A stretch of 64,000 nt of DNA from Bathymodiolus brooksi (GCA_963680875.1 OY804582.1:50858646-50922645); one strand, 5' to 3'; shown: positions 1 through 11,466, counted from the first letter of the stretch. Made by a program: numbers and translations. The notes: generated by a model not told the origin, from the sequence alone.

Positions 1-170
1 TAATTCCTCATTGTAATGATGTACATTCAACGTTTGCTTTTTACGATTTACGATTTACGACTGCTCCGACCTAGTCGGTAATTTGCGACCAAAAATGTCG
101 CATATCGGAAGTCGGTAAACGGTCGTAAATCGCAAAGACAGTCGTACGACTAAGTTTACGATTTACGAGT
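1..170. repeat. short mosaic repeat rich in 'cgatttacga' and 'gtcg' words
   Basis: The words 'tttacgatttacgatttacga', 'gtaaatcgcaaag' and 'gtttacgatttacga' recur in both orientations, with small self-complementary pieces such as tgcgac...gtcgca and ccgac...gtcgg. The block can fold on itself. It is probably the edge of a dispersed hairpin repeat cut by the window start. No coding sense is visible. Bases 171-424 hold nothing I can name. Confidence 0.35.
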
Positions 171-424
171 TTTTTTTTAAACTGACAGCTGTTTGACATT
201 TAGAAAGCTGAAGCATTTTAGACTTATCCTCCTTTTAGCATAGCAAATCAAAAAGATTGTAACTTGAGTGGGATGATATACAAAAGATAACGTGTATAAT
301 TAGTATGACGTCGGCCAAATAAAGATGCAAATAAAGTGAGGCAGCTGTAACGCCTAAATTAAGGGGAAGGGAACCTCTGTTGCCAGTACAAAACATTAAT
401 ACAATACTTTGATTAGTCTCCAGG

Positions 425-1300
425 AGCTGTTTCTGAGCCGGTTGAATAACTTTTGGTGAAGTATAAATGTATCTAGTGTAGCAGTCTGATGACCACTTAC
501 CTAAAGTTGGATTAAATGATCCTCAAGTCTAGGTGCATGAGCAGATGTAGCTACTCCAATTCTGAAAGAGTGACCATTATAATCACTAGACAAACCTAAC
601 TTATCGAGCAACAGTTTAATATATAAGTAAGGGTAATAACAAAATTACCGAACTCCGAACAATCTTTCAAAGGGAAAGTCAAAACTCATAAGTATATAAA
701 CAGACAAGATCAGTCTACAACCGGAAAACTGGGAAAACCGTAATGACCCTGACTTGGTACAGGCATTTCCAAAGAAATGGTGGGCTGAAACAGATCTTAC
801 GGCGCCAAACCTACCGCTTTCATTACGGTTCAAATGTTCCGGTTGTCACTATGGCAGCATTTATAACAATACTGGAACAATATAGGTAAAATAGTAGCTA
901 ACGCAGTACTAAATCCAGTGAGGAGGGTGAAACATTTATCGTGAACCATCTCCATCAACGACCACGAGTCCCCTGAAGTAACAAATAATTAAATGGTCAA
1001 AGGTTTCTTTTAATCTGATAAAAAAAATGTTCAGTGTCAAAAGATTCTAGAGATTGCCTTATCTGAAAACAGAGCAACTAACATAACCTGTTTTATCAAG
1101 TAGAATACGTATACCTTGTCTAAAAGCACACCTATCAGTTATTTGAAGATCATTTAAACATAAATTATAATCAAGGTCCAACTGATTTAAAATTGTGAAT
1201 TCTCCGCATTTTAAAAATCCAATAAAATCTGCATAAGACAAGGGGGACCCACAGGTTGAATGGGTACACAGGGGTAATATATCATTTCTATAAACTACAA
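425..1300 (-). pseudogene. broken tyrosine recombinase (integrase/recombinase-like) domain
   Basis: Two separated minus-strand pieces look like one tyrosine-recombinase catalytic domain. The upstream piece (about 1300-1059) reads ...ADFIGFLKCGEFTIL... followed by NLCLNDL and CAFRQGIRILLDKTG, matching the usual 'GFLRxGEFT...' block and the 'SKTDPFRxG' block; the first catalytic Arg appears as Lys. The downstream piece (about 627-425) reads SSDYNGHSFRIGVATSA, containing the H-x-x-R box, then after a one-base shift LGKWSSDCYTRYIYTSPK, containing the G-[RK]-W block and the nucleophile-region Tyr. A dispersed repeat lies between the pieces. Such recombinases are carried by DIRS/Ngaro retroelements and Cryptons and also occur as free genes in molluscs; I cannot say which. 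Frameshift, insertion and lost Arg make it a pseudogene. Confidence 0.6.
631..835 (-). repeat. dispersed mussel-type repeat inserted in the recombinase pseudogene
   Basis: About 85 bases from 631 are, on the minus strand, nearly the same as the plus strand at about 52240-52326 (shared words 'gacttt ccctttg', 'cggagttcggtaattttg', 'ttattacc'). The two copies are therefore a dispersed pair in opposite orientation. The outer limit at 835 is approximate. The small ORF here has no recognisable domain. Confidence 0.5.
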
Positions 1301-1337
1301 TTATGCTGTGATTTATATTTAATAACAAGACGCAATA

Positions 1338-1370
1338 AGAAGAGTTTGAAGATACCAAAGGGACAATCAT
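1338..1370 (-). repeat. tail of mussel dispersed repeat ('gataccaaagggacaatca')
   Basis: The phrase agagtttgaagataccaaag is a hallmark of a very common mussel repeat; related versions occur in both orientations at 54.9-55.1, 57.0, 58.85, 61.9 and 62.6 kb in this window. Only a short terminal piece is present here. Confidence 0.45.
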
Positions 1371-1989
1371 ACCTATGTTGTAAGCAGGAAGATGTACATA
1401 TAATGTTAATATGAAAAGTAGTACCTTACTTGAACCTGTTTTAATTATAATGATAGACTTTTAGAGCACACGTTCCAGTGCCAGATAAAGAACAGGGCTT
1501 GGTGAACTACATTCAGGGGCCGCCAGAAATTAAGCTACTGCATTTGTAAATGAAGAATGCAAGTGTGCTGAATTATCCCTTTAAAGATGAATTAATGAAT
1601 GTTTAATAATAACAATAAAATGTTGGTCTTGCCCATTACATCAATTTGTTGGTACTGGCATTCCTGATTACAATGACACTACTTCATACTCGCTTAGGAC
1701 CTGTACAGGAAATCGGTCCTTCCATCGACACTTTCGTCCTTTTGGAATAGCCTTATAATCTTATTTCAAGCCTCTGAAATTCGTGCTTTTGTTAACTATA
1801 GCTGGGACCTCACTGTATTTACAGCAAACGGAATAATTAGCCGGTCCTGATTCGTTCCTATTTATATTTTACTGGTGACCAGTTCTAACTACACATTCAT
1901 TCAAACTATGGTATCCCCTGGTTACTCATGCAATGTTTGGGTTCAAACAAGTTTTAAGTGTATGTTGTGTACATCGTTGTGTGCCTTTT
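1371..1989. other. no supported feature
   Basis: Unique-looking AT-rich sequence. All frames are broken by stops and I recognise no motif. Confidence 0.5.
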
Positions 1990-2196
1990 TCTCCTTTTTC
2001 TGGATCAACACAATTACCAAACGTAATATTTCTTAGTAAAGCCAACATCATCTATAAAGCGGGAGATGAAATTAAAGGTAAATGACCGGGATAGCTTATT
2101 TATATTTCTCTTGAGAAGCCACTGTAGGCTGTGGGCATCACACGAATAAATGAACAAGTCGGTCAGAAGAGGTGCACAGTTGGTACCTATAGTCAT
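1990..2196 (-). pseudogene. Penelope-like reverse transcriptase fragment (core palm block)
   Basis: The minus strand reads MTIGTNCAPLLTDLFIYS..., then FNFISRFIDDVG, and after a frameshift ITFGNCVDPEKGE. This order matches the 'P-x-GTNCAPLLADLFLYSYE ... FRYIDDVL ... KFGxCVD' run of Penelope-like retroelement RTs as I know them; the Tyr of YIDD is Phe. A second, oppositely oriented fragment of the same type abuts it at about 2195. No GIY-YIG endonuclease is visible. It is a decayed fragment, not a gene. Confidence 0.55.
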
Positions 2197-2290
2197 CCAT
2201 CATATAGTTTGTGTGGGCGACATCATAAATTGATCGACCATCACAAGGATTTCCAGCACTCAATTATTTCTGGACATCTTTCTGATGGAT
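2190..2290 (+). pseudogene. Penelope-like RT fragment (C-terminal block, opposite strand)
   Basis: The plus strand reads SLCGRHHKLIDHHKDFQH..., resembling the 'LRKFYGRHHDLVDRY' block found after the palm in the same family as the neighbouring minus-strand fragment. The two pieces point away from each other and abut at about 2195, so they are either two insertions or one rearranged copy. Confidence 0.4.
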
Positions 2291-2313
2291 CTATTATACC
2301 ATTAATTCTTTGA

Positions 2314-3830
2314 TTCTGGTTTGTACTGAATAGCTACCAGGGTAGAAGGATCCCGGATGGAGGAAGATGTCCCCCTGTCCACACCTCAGCAAACTAAAGT
2401 GAGGGTACTAGTTATTGCCTCCCCCTTTTTGGCTAAAATTGGCTAAATATGAGCTGATGAATTATGACATTTCACTTGACGGACAGTTCATGTGTGTATT
2501 CCGTCACATGTAAATATCAATAATATTCTTTTTTGGCTGTAATCACTGATTATAAATGTCTTATGTTATGACATTTTATACTGTTTACAGAGACATGGTA
2601 AATAAGCTTAGTATGACACGTAGGTGATTATAACGATAACTAGTTGTTGTATTTTAACATTGACTTCAACATTATACAAAGACTTTAAAAGGTTGTGATA
2701 GAAAAAAAAAAGATTACGAGCTCGTGTCTTTGTTTGGTATATGAAAATAAACTTTAAATAAATGTTTTATTTATGATAATGAACTTACTTACAATGTTTC
2801 ATAAAAACCTCAAAATAATTTTATATTATAGAACTTTAAATTATTGTATGCTTCATTTTGTTCGGATTTCATTCATACTCTTAGTCTATTCATCTCACAC
2901 TACATTCTCTGTTTACCTGTTCGTCATGGATAAAAATAGGTAAATCAGTAAACATCACCACCTTTAAAATAAATGTTATTTATAAACAACGTCAGAGATG
3001 ATTTAAGAGCAATTCTATGTAATGACCAACATGGGTCGGAAATGGTATATCACGAATTTTGAAAGTTGTTAGACACAATGATAGCCTTGCATTAGAGTAA
3101 CAAAACCTTGCAATGTTTTCCGGTAAAACACTCTCGTTACCATAGCAACAACTATTTATCTATATATGAAATCTGTTGACCTAATGGTAGTTGCCATATC
3201 GCTTATATTCAATAAAAAAATATATTTATACTGGTTTTGACAGCTGCTTCTGTATCAATTGATGATCTGAATATGTTCATCTAACAATATAGAAAATATT
3301 AGTGATTCTAATGCTTTCGTTTTTTAAAAAGGCTTATTGAAAGTTAGTTTCCTTAGGTTAATATGGGAAAATCACAGGCAAATTCAAATCAGTCTTACAT
3401 AAAAACGCAGCATAGGAAATTGTTCATATTTTGCTATTAGCCTTGGTTACATATGTACAAACTAACAACAAATTATCTCAATGGGGATTTTTGTCACTAA
3501 TTAATAATCCCTTGGACAAAATCTATGTAATTTGCCATCTGTGCCCCAAAACAATTCTTAGAAAATACTCATTGAACAGCCTCCGTGAACTCAGTACTAA
3601 ATCTGGATACAAGAAATCGTATTCAGAATACAAATTGTCTATAATGTAACAGGTGGGGCCCCTACAGTGTGTGGAATATTTATTTTAGCTTTATTTTGAA
3701 TAAGAGTTATCTTTCTCTGTATCTAAGTTGAACTCTCCTTCTAGGAGGTATGTTAAGTCCTTAAAATGATTTGCTTACACGATTTATCTCCGTATAGCAT
3801 CATGAATTACAGAATATCAATGAAATACAG
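2314..3830. other. no supported gene; AT-rich
   Basis: About 1.5 kb of AT-rich DNA. A 72-residue ORF at 3431-3649 has a CxxC pair but no recognisable family, and its ends do not sit on good splice sites except a possible acceptor at 3441. I see nothing else. Confidence 0.4.
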
Positions 3831-4117
3831 GTATTTTGTGTAACAAAAAGGACTTGAAATGTAGGAGAAACATGGCTTGTTATTTTAATTACTTTGTTGA
3901 CTCTGTAGAATGTTCGAATGATAATGTTATTCTGAAAGATCATGCTGAGAAGGAGATACAAATAGTTTTCACAGAATGTGGTATATTGCCAGACAATGTC
4001 AATGAAAGTTCTTTAAACATTTGTTCTACACATTTCTCTCATATCCTTGAAAGAAATGTTAAAAGAAGCAGAAGAATTTATTGTGAAATTCCTCCATGTA
4101 TCAGTCTTCACGCTTAA
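3831..4117 (+). CDS. probable N-terminal exon of the core-less family gene at 20.8-26.4 kb
   Basis: An acceptor-like 'gaaatacag' precedes an open frame starting ILCNKKDLKC. It carries a zinc-binding-looking pattern: CNKKDLKC near the start, then after about 60 residues CSTHF, then a basic stretch and RIYCEIPPCISLHA. Members of the family represented by the exons at 20.8-26.0 kb begin with such a block (paired Cys, 'KDHAE', 'ICSxH', basic run, 'C-x-P-x-x-IS-x-H') and continue with a second Cys pair, which here would be VCASCRKNLC at 20.84 kb. The frame stops at 4117, four bases before a MITE-like element begins, so the exon end may have been replaced by that insertion. Linkage to the 20.8 kb exons across 16.7 kb is inferred. 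Confidence 0.45.
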
Positions 4118-4120
4118 CTT

Positions 4121-5107
4121 TTTACCTTACAAGCCCACCGGCACCGGGCCTGTGCTTTCGAGTTGATTCGGCCTTAAACAAATGCGGCCTTAGTTGATAC
4201 TGCCTTGGTTAATTAATGCGGCCTCAGTTAAGAATGATGTGTATCTATGGATATATATGATATATACAATAAAACGACACATTGTGATGATTTGAGTAAA
4301 TTATAAATTAAGTGATGGTCCTACAATTACATAGTCTGTGTTGCCACTGGAAACAACTGTCACACTCTAAAGCATGCTGCTTTGCACGGACATTCTGCTC
4401 ACACACAATACAAGGAAACGACATAGTTGATAGTTTTGAAAATAGTAGGACCATCACCAAAATGTGCATATATTAGTGCGGTTTCATCAAAAGAATTGGA
4501 GTACTTTTTGAGTAATTTATAGTATGGCTTCCTTTTACTTTTTGGTAACCCTTATAATCATACTGCCAGTGCAATTATACGACTATTAAACAAATGATAA
4601 TTAATTGCAAGAGAACATCTAAGGAATTTCGCTTGTTGACAGCTTGGTATATCAACCTGAATTGTTTTTTTAATCATCAACTTCAATGGAAATGATTTCC
4701 GTCATTATTACCAAAAATTACTAATTAAAAAATTGTTAAAATAATAACGATTTATTATGGCTTTTCATATTGAGTTACGAGTAAATCTTGTGAAAACACT
4801 ACAGGTTCCAATATTTTATTCATCATATCCATGAATATTTAAATAATATTTTAAATTTAAATAGAACTTTTATTTTTTAATTATTCTTTTCCATTTGATA
4901 TAAGGCCGGATTTGCCGTAGGCCGCATAAATATATGATAAGGCCGGAACATCAATTTGATATAAGGACGGATTTGCGTAAGGCCGCATCAACTAAGGCCG
5001 AATCAACTACGGCCGAATCTGTCATAAGGCCGAAACAACTTGTAAGGCGGGCCTGTAAGTTCAAATATTTACAGGCCCACCATCAATTCTACAGGCCCGA
5101 ATTTGAA
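4121..5107. mobile_element. MITE-like element with inverted arrays of 'gcggccttagttgat' units
   Basis: The left end (4121-4235) carries 'attcggccttaaac', 'gcggccttagttgat' and 'gcggcctcagtta'. The right end (about 4900-5107) carries the reverse complement repeatedly: 'aaggccgcatcaactaaggc', 'cgaatcaactacggc', 'cataaggccga'. Outside these arrays both ends have 'acaggccc'/'gggcctgt' words. The roughly 650 bases between are AT-rich and non-coding. This is the layout of a non-autonomous DNA element with subterminal binding-site arrays. A target duplication is not evident. Confidence 0.55.
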
Positions 5108-5262
5108 AACTACATTAATGACCATTAATTCAAACCACCAAAACTCAAAACATGATGATGTACCAAATATTATGTGGACATGCATGTCAATTATGCATTA
5201 GGTAAGACCAGAATGCAAGTAAAAAACACAAAAAGACACTTTATTTTGGATTCATGTTTATA

Positions 5263-5375
5263 TTAATCTCCTGAAAATTCTAAAATCATATTGTCATTAG
5301 CATCCTCAGTATATTCCATATCATCACTGTCCACCTCCTCCTCATCATCATTGTCACAACCAATATTGTTATAAG
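5263..5375 (-). other. possible 3' terminal exon with acidic C-terminus
   Basis: On the minus strand an open frame reads NIGCDNDDEEEVDSDDMEY, then TEDANDNMILEFSGD and a TAA stop at 5265-5263. An AATAAA signal lies about 20 bases further on (plus-strand tttatt at 5240-5245). Composition (very acidic, few stops) and the poly(A) signal fit the last exon of a gene or transposon ORF. The upstream continuation (to about 5495) is shifted in frame and I recognise no domain. Confidence 0.3.
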
Positions 5376-5495
5376 ACTCTTATAACAAAAACTTGTGGTG
5401 TCATCATTGCCTGAGACATATAATTTGGTGATAATTTTTAATATGTACCCGCCTTCTTTTTTTTTAAATATCACTATGCTTTGAACTAATACCAC

Positions 5496-6213
5496 ACAAA
5501 ATGCAAAAAGTCGTATTTGTGTAGCCTTCAGCAGAAGAAATATGTACAGTATATGCCAATTTGCTCAATGGTCCAACTATATATACTACTGTAGTTCAAA
5601 GTCTATTTTCTAACTGCAGAGGTATTAACCCTTAACCTAGACACAGGTCTGTCAGCAACAGTTCTATAAATAGATCGCAATTAATAGAAAAAAATACCGA
5701 TCGGATTTGGAAGCGGATCGAACAAAATCTGAAGTGTCTCCGTGAATTTCAACGAATTTTGAATGACCAACCTTCTCAAATATGAACATATTATATATGA
5801 AAACTCAGACTTTATGTCACAGGATTGAGAAAAAAAATAATCAAAAGTTTGTTTGGTTAAAAGTAGCTTCGATCAACATTTCCCGTAGCACAGTGTCTGA
5901 TTGCGCCCCCTTTCTCATGGTACCATTTTTATTTGATATTTAACGAAATTAAAGTTTCTTTAAACCGAAATGGATTACTTTTCAAGAAATTCACTTTCAA
6001 AATACTTAATGAATAACATAGAATTCAATAAACACGATGTCGATATTTTCATAAATGGCACGTGGCAAAAATACGCTGGCAACATAGGGTGACTCTTCAA
6101 AATCACAAGTCTACTTAAACTTCGCTTTTGACCAACGAGAAATCGAAGTCAATCTTCACAAGGCAACTACTTCGCCCTCTAACGTGAGCCCTGCTTCTGG
6201 TCCTTTTTTAAAA
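5496..6213. other. no supported feature
   Basis: AT-rich DNA with frequent stops in every frame; no repeat or motif recognised. Confidence 0.45.
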
Positions 6214-6350
6214 CCTACATGATAGTAATTTCCTTAAAATATCAACCAATCAAATTGCAAAAAACAGACACACCTAAATCTGCCTACATGATAGTAATTT
6301 CCTTAACATATCAACCAATCAAATTGCAAAAAACAGACACACCTAAATCT
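6214..6350. repeat. tandem duplication, 69-bp unit, two copies
   Basis: The unit beginning 'cctacatgatagtaatttcc' and ending 'cacacctaaatctg' occurs twice in a row, with one clear mismatch (aaaatatc versus aacatatc). The copies are 6214-6282 and 6283-6350. Confidence 0.9.
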
Positions 6351-6863
6351 ATTTCGAATATCGGAAATTCTTAAAAGGACTTGTTTGCCTACCCATTTTT
6401 TGCATTGACTCCGCAGCAACTGAAAACGGAGAACAGTAAACTAAATATCTACACACAATATCTTATGAAATCAACTTTTGAAACTATATGACTTTTTTTT
6501 TCACAGGCCCGTCGGACTTGTGGAACTACTCATTTTATACGCCTGTGTACAATTTTACACGCCACGGGCTTCGGACTACCGCCTTATTTCGAAGACTGAT
6601 GTATCAGTACACACCCAGAAGCAAGATCTACGAGGAAAAAAGACAGACTACTGACATTTCAAAATGTTATTTCAGTCAGAGAGAATTTTGGCATTATTCT
6701 ACCTGTAGAAACTCGTAAGTGTATTAGAAAGTAGATTGAAAGTTTTTAGTTTTTTTCAGTCATTCCAACACAAACATTATGCACTAGTGATGCAGCATCT
6801 TCTTTTAGAAAATCATACTAGTAGTTATTTATCTGATTAATCTGACACTCATACCAGACAACA
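6351..6863. other. unassigned; contains another 'acaggcccg' patch
   Basis: At 6503-6590 the words 'cacaggcccgtcggac', 'cgcctgtg' and 'cacgccacgggctt' echo the ends of the element at 4121-5107. A 76-residue ORF (6488-6718) runs through it but matches nothing I know. The rest is AT-rich. Confidence 0.35.
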
Positions 6864-6873
6864 CACTCACACC
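6864..6873. repeat. left target site duplication CACTCACACC
   Basis: CACTCACACC directly precedes the left terminal inverted repeat at 6874 and recurs exactly at 12291-12300 directly after the right one. Confidence 0.8.
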
Positions 6874-7355
6874 GGGTACTACTAAGCAGAGTGCGATAGA
6901 GTCAGGAGGCTTAATATTAGTTTATATGTATATTTAATGATGTATTCCTGTGGTATTGGTTGTTTTTTATATATTTCTTATTATTTCCAACAAAATAAAT
7001 ACTAAATAATAGGTTTTTATTGAAATATACAAGGTGATCAGCAATCGTTCATAGATTCAAAATAGCGGATATAGAGTCCGGTAGCAATATCGTCGATTTA
7101 CAGCATGTATTCTGTACATTTAATTGATTATTATTGTATATGTGTTTATCTATGGGCATTTTATCAAAGATTGAATAAAATAGCAAGTAACGTGGAAATA
7201 TTCATATATACAAGATGATATGTAAATAGAGTCCGGTATTCAAAATGGCAGACAACAGAGTCCGGTACGATTTATGTTGATTTAATATGTGTATACTGTA
7301 TATAAATCAATGGTTATACTTATTCTGTTGGTGTACATTAGAGAAAACATATATG
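6874..7355 (+). repeat. left terminal inverted repeat
   Basis: Pairs with 11784-12290. The motif AGAGTCCGGTA occurs at about 7074, 7221 and 7258, in the same places in the right repeat, and further copies (as 'gactcttccggactc') lie near the right tip, where the left copy has lost about 30 bases. Such repeated subterminal words are typical transposase-binding sites; that role is inferred. Confidence 0.85.
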
Positions 7356-7392
7356 TAATAAAATTGTGTCAAATGAAAGTGATGTAAAGTGT

Positions 7393-7625
7393 AAGAATAT
7401 TTCTATATAGAACGATGATAAAAACTATTTTAAATAGTCTACACTATAAGAAATAAGAATATTTCTAAATAGAACGACGATAAAAACGATTTTAAATATT
7501 TTGCACTATAAGAAATAAGAATATTTCTAAATAGAACGACGATAAAAATGATTTTAAATATTCTGCACTTTAAGAAATAAGAACATTTCTAAATAGAACG
7601 ATGATAAAATGCTATTATATAAAAT
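7393..7625. repeat. 62-bp tandem repeat, about 3.7 copies
   Basis: The unit starts 'aagaatatttctaaatag' and contains 'aacgacgataaaaacgat'. Copies start at 7393, 7455, 7517 and 7579, with a few substitutions each. Confidence 0.9.
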
Positions 7626-8430
7626 CAGTACTATCTGATTAATTATAATTACGATGTGCACTGATCAAAGATCAAATGAAAAGTGATTGCTAAATAACTA
7701 CCAATGATGACACTGTTTTGACAGTACACAGTAATTTGTGATCTTGAGCTTTATCATTTACAGGAGGATGGCTTTTCATTCAAATTAGAATCCCAAACTG
7801 TATATATTGTCTAGACTAATTAGGAAATTGTATATAACAAAAGTTTTATGGCTTCTTTGACATCTGTCAACCGCCTTACAGCTAATAAAAAGAATCCCTG
7901 AGTAGACATTTATGTTGCAAATTGGAAATTCAGTTAAAAATTGCATAATGTGAATGAATTGTAAATATATTTATTTAATTTTTTTTAATAAAGTACCCAA
8001 AATTTCTATTAAATCCATATTTTCATTAAAAAAAGTCTTAACAGTTTGGAAATTGTAAGTTATAACATCTGTTCTTCGTAGGAACATACCAACCGCTACA
8101 ATCGGAAAAAGAAGAAATGGGATAATATTTTCTTTATATATTTTTTATTTGAAAATTTTTAATTAGAGTAAAAATCCAACTTTATTGCCACATTATTGTA
8201 ATTTAAGTACTGAAAATTATGATTAAATACAGATTTTCATGTAAGTAACACTTATAACTATGTAATTAGTAGATTATGGCTTCTTTTATTCATGTCCACC
8301 GGCAAATAGTTTTTATTATTATTTTTTTTTATTTAGCATTTAAAACGACATAAATAGCAGAACCACGTTATCGCCACAATAGATAACCACGGATAATATT
8401 CATACGTATACCGATTTCACTTCGTTACTT

Positions 8431-8500
8431 ACAGTACAGCTGAGAGCATACACTGATAAATGCTGAGCATAATCTGCATGCTGAGCCAGGCTCAGCATTT
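8431..8500 (+). repeat. inner inverted repeat arm (left)
   Basis: The run 'acagtacagctgagagcata' continuing into 'cactgataaatgctgagc' is the reverse complement, with one mismatch, of 11467-11505. Just inside lies a small palindrome, 'atgctgagccaggctcagca'. The pairing suggests the element was built from a longer inverted structure. Confidence 0.7.
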
Positions 8501-8639
8501 TTGCTGATGGTCTGCTAATTAACCCCAAGGTAATAAACAGGGCCATAAAATACCTGGTCAGTAGTGTCTTGTTGATTTTACAGGTAAATATATACACCTG
8601 TTTGTGTTACATAACAGGAAATGGGCATATTTGGATTTC

Positions 8640-10290
8640 AGTGATTTTGATGTGTAGAACGATTTTGAACGATTATGCAAATTAGAAAAAGGGGGGATGA
8701 AATTAAAAAAAAATCTTCTCCTCGGAAACTACTGAGTCAATATCAACCAAACTTTGCTGAAATGATTCTTGGATGGCCCCCTTCCAAAAATGTGTCCGTT
8801 GATCACGACTTCCAACCAAGATGGCCGCAAAGCTAAAAATAGAAAAAAAGGGGGGATGAAATATTAATTGTCCATTGCTGCTTTAGTGTAAGTCAAAATG
8901 AGCTGAAATTTTAACTGCAGCTACATGGCAAGAAGTAGTTTAACATTTATTCCGGGTTTTTCTGTGAAATTTTTCTTTCAGCCGATATATACCGATTATG
9001 CAAATTAGGCATATTTTGATAAAAGATCACATTCAAATCTTCTTCTCTGAAACCGCTGAACCAAATTAAACCAAACCTGGCAGGGATGGTCCCTGGGTGG
9101 GTCCCTTTCAAAATTGTGTCCGACAGCCCCGCCCTCCATTCAAGATGGCCGCTGTTACTAAAAATAGAAATTTCTTCAAATGGCCAAAACTGCTCTATTT
9201 TAAGCCAGAATGTGCCCAAATTTGAACTGTGTAAGCATAATGATGAGCTTTTTAGCATATATTACAGGATTTTTTATGAACTGTGAACTTTTGCCGATTT
9301 TGACCGATTATGCAAATTAGAAAAAAGGGGGGATGAAATTTAAAAAAAATCTTCTCCTCGGAAACTACTGAGCCAATATCAACCAAACTTTGTTGAAATG
9401 ATTCTTGGATGGCCCCCTTCCAAAATTGTGTCCGTTGATCCTGACTTCCAACCAAGATGGCCACCAAGCTAAAAATAGAAAAAAGGGGGATGAAATTTTA
9501 ATTGTCCATTGCTGCTTTAGTGTAAGTCAAAATGAGCTGAAATTTTAACTGCAGCTACATGGCAAGAAGTAGTTTAACATTTATTCCGGATTTTTCTGTG
9601 AAATTTTTCTTTCAGCCGATATATACCGATTATGCAAATTAGGCATATTTTGATAAAAGATCACATTCAAATCTTCTTCTCTGAAACCGCTGAACCAAAT
9701 TAAACCAAACCTGGCAGGGATGGTCCCTGAGTGGGTCCCTTTCAAAATTGTGTCCGACAGCCCCGCCCTCCATTCAAGATGGCCGCTGTTACTAAAAATA
9801 GAAATTTCTTCAATTGTCCATTGCTGCTTTAGTATAAGTCAAAATGAGCTCAAATTTGAACTGCAGCTACATGTCAAGGAGTAGTTTAGCATATGTTCTG
9901 GGTTTTATTTTGAAATTTTTCTTTCAGCCGATTTATACCGATTATGCAAATTAGGCATATTTTGATAAAAGATCACATTTAAATCTTCTCCTCTGAAACC
10001 GCTGAACCAAATTTGTGTCTGGTGGTCCTGCCCTCTGACCAAGATGGCTGCACAGCTGTACTTAGTTTAACATAGGACCCTATGGGAAATTCACATAAAA
10101 ACCATCTTGTCTGGAACCAGTAGCTCAATTAAAACCAAACTTAGATGGAATAGTCATTGGATGGTCCTTTTCCAAAATGGTGTCCGGCAGTTGCGCTCTC
10201 CCGCCAAGATGGCCACCACAGTGCAATTGCGTTGTTATTGAAAGCAGCTTTGATCCAGGTGAGCGATTACAGGCTCCTGGGAGCCTCTGG
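8640..10290 (+). mobile_element. Helentron-like non-autonomous element with internal modules of about 650 bp
   Basis: Two long near-identical modules (about 8670-9200 and 9300-9815) and a partial third (about 9815-10060) contain 'cttctcctc(g/t)gaaac', 'aaccaaac' and 'caagatggccg' words, a common bivalve repeat type. The 3' end is 'caggtgagcgattac' followed by the hairpin AGGCTC-CTGG-GAGCCT and CTGG|T. A stem-loop just before CTRR is the 3' signature of Helitrons/Helentrons. No Rep/helicase is present. ORFs within are accidents of the repeat. Confidence 0.55.
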
Positions 10291-11283
10291 TTTTCAACTT
10301 TGACAAAATGTTATAGTTGTTCTTTTATGATACATGTATCTAAAATTAAAAAAAAAATTATTTTGTAATTAATTTTATCTGTTTTTTCAGAGGAATAATA
10401 TATTTAATTTGCTTTATCAATTTAATCAAATAAATGTAATCCAATTTCAAAAATATACTTGTTACTATGTTTCGATTTTTTCAATTTTTTTTTAATCCAT
10501 TTTATCCAAGGTAATATTAATGTCTTTTCTTTTTGTTATTCAGGACATTTCTTGAACATTTTTTTTTCCACATTTTTATTCTTATTTTGTTAAACATACA
10601 TTCTAAACATTAAAAAAAATATATATGCCAGTTGATTATAAATACATTCTTTTCAATATAAAAAATGACAAATTAAGTATTTTTTGTATATTAACACACA
10701 GAAATCTCAATCAATGAAGAAATCTCAATCAATGAAGGATTTATGGACACTTGTAATTTGCCACTTATTCACTCTCATGTCATAAATTGACCTTAAAGAG
10801 ACATACTGTCTAGGCTAATGAAAAAGAAAAACACATACACGCATATTCAACTAGATTCCTAAATTAAATACATATATTTTTTTTTTATAAAATGTGAAAT
10901 GTTCAATGGTTAAAATTAAATTACTATAAATTTCTTTTTCATAAATATTCCTGAATTTTGAATTAAACTTTTTTTTAAATAATTTACTGTTTTTGTTAGT
11001 ACAAACACAAATATAAAAAAAGAAAAAACAGACAACAAACAAATGGTTAAAAAAAGAATAGATACACATCCATTGTATACATGTAAATATTTTCAAATAA
11101 TTTACTTTTAAATTTTAAAATACAGATAATAATTGAAATTTTAACAAAGCAAATCAATTGAAAAACAAAAAAAATTTAATTCAATTTTAGAATTATCAAA
11201 ACATTACTACATTGTAAAATAGAATTTTTTTTATGTAAATATTTCCACTAAATAAAAAGTCACAAGTGTAACAAATCACACAT
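10291..11283. other. very AT-rich filler inside the 5.4-kb element
   Basis: Long runs of A and T with short ORFs composed of Lys, Ile, Phe and Asn; no motif or gene supported. Contains 'gaaatctcaatcaatgaa' twice in a row at about 10702-10735. Confidence 0.5.
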
Positions 11284-11466
11284 ACATGCTCAGGTTAATT
11301 TTACTAACACCTATTGAATCAGGTACATCTACCTGTAAATCATTATGATCATATTGTTTATTCAATTGCTGACCATCTATACAGGTGAGGGTAATAAAAC
11401 TGATCATCAGCCCATGATTTACGACCCCCAATAAAACCTCAGCATTGAATGCTGAGCCTTTTAAAG

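Noticed and set aside
6488..6718. 76-codon plus-strand ORF
   Set aside because: Runs through an 'acaggcccg' repeat patch; no family recognised, no splice context.
7393..7625. CRISPR-like array of 62-bp repeats
   Set aside because: No separate spacers: the whole 62-bp unit repeats; eukaryotic tandem repeat.
8947..9467. ORFs on both strands of the repeat modules
   Set aside because: Produced by the Helentron-like repeat body; the same text recurs with frame changes.
10851..11096. 81-codon minus-strand ORF
   Set aside because: Poly-A/T-driven sequence of Phe, Lys and Ile; no gene support.
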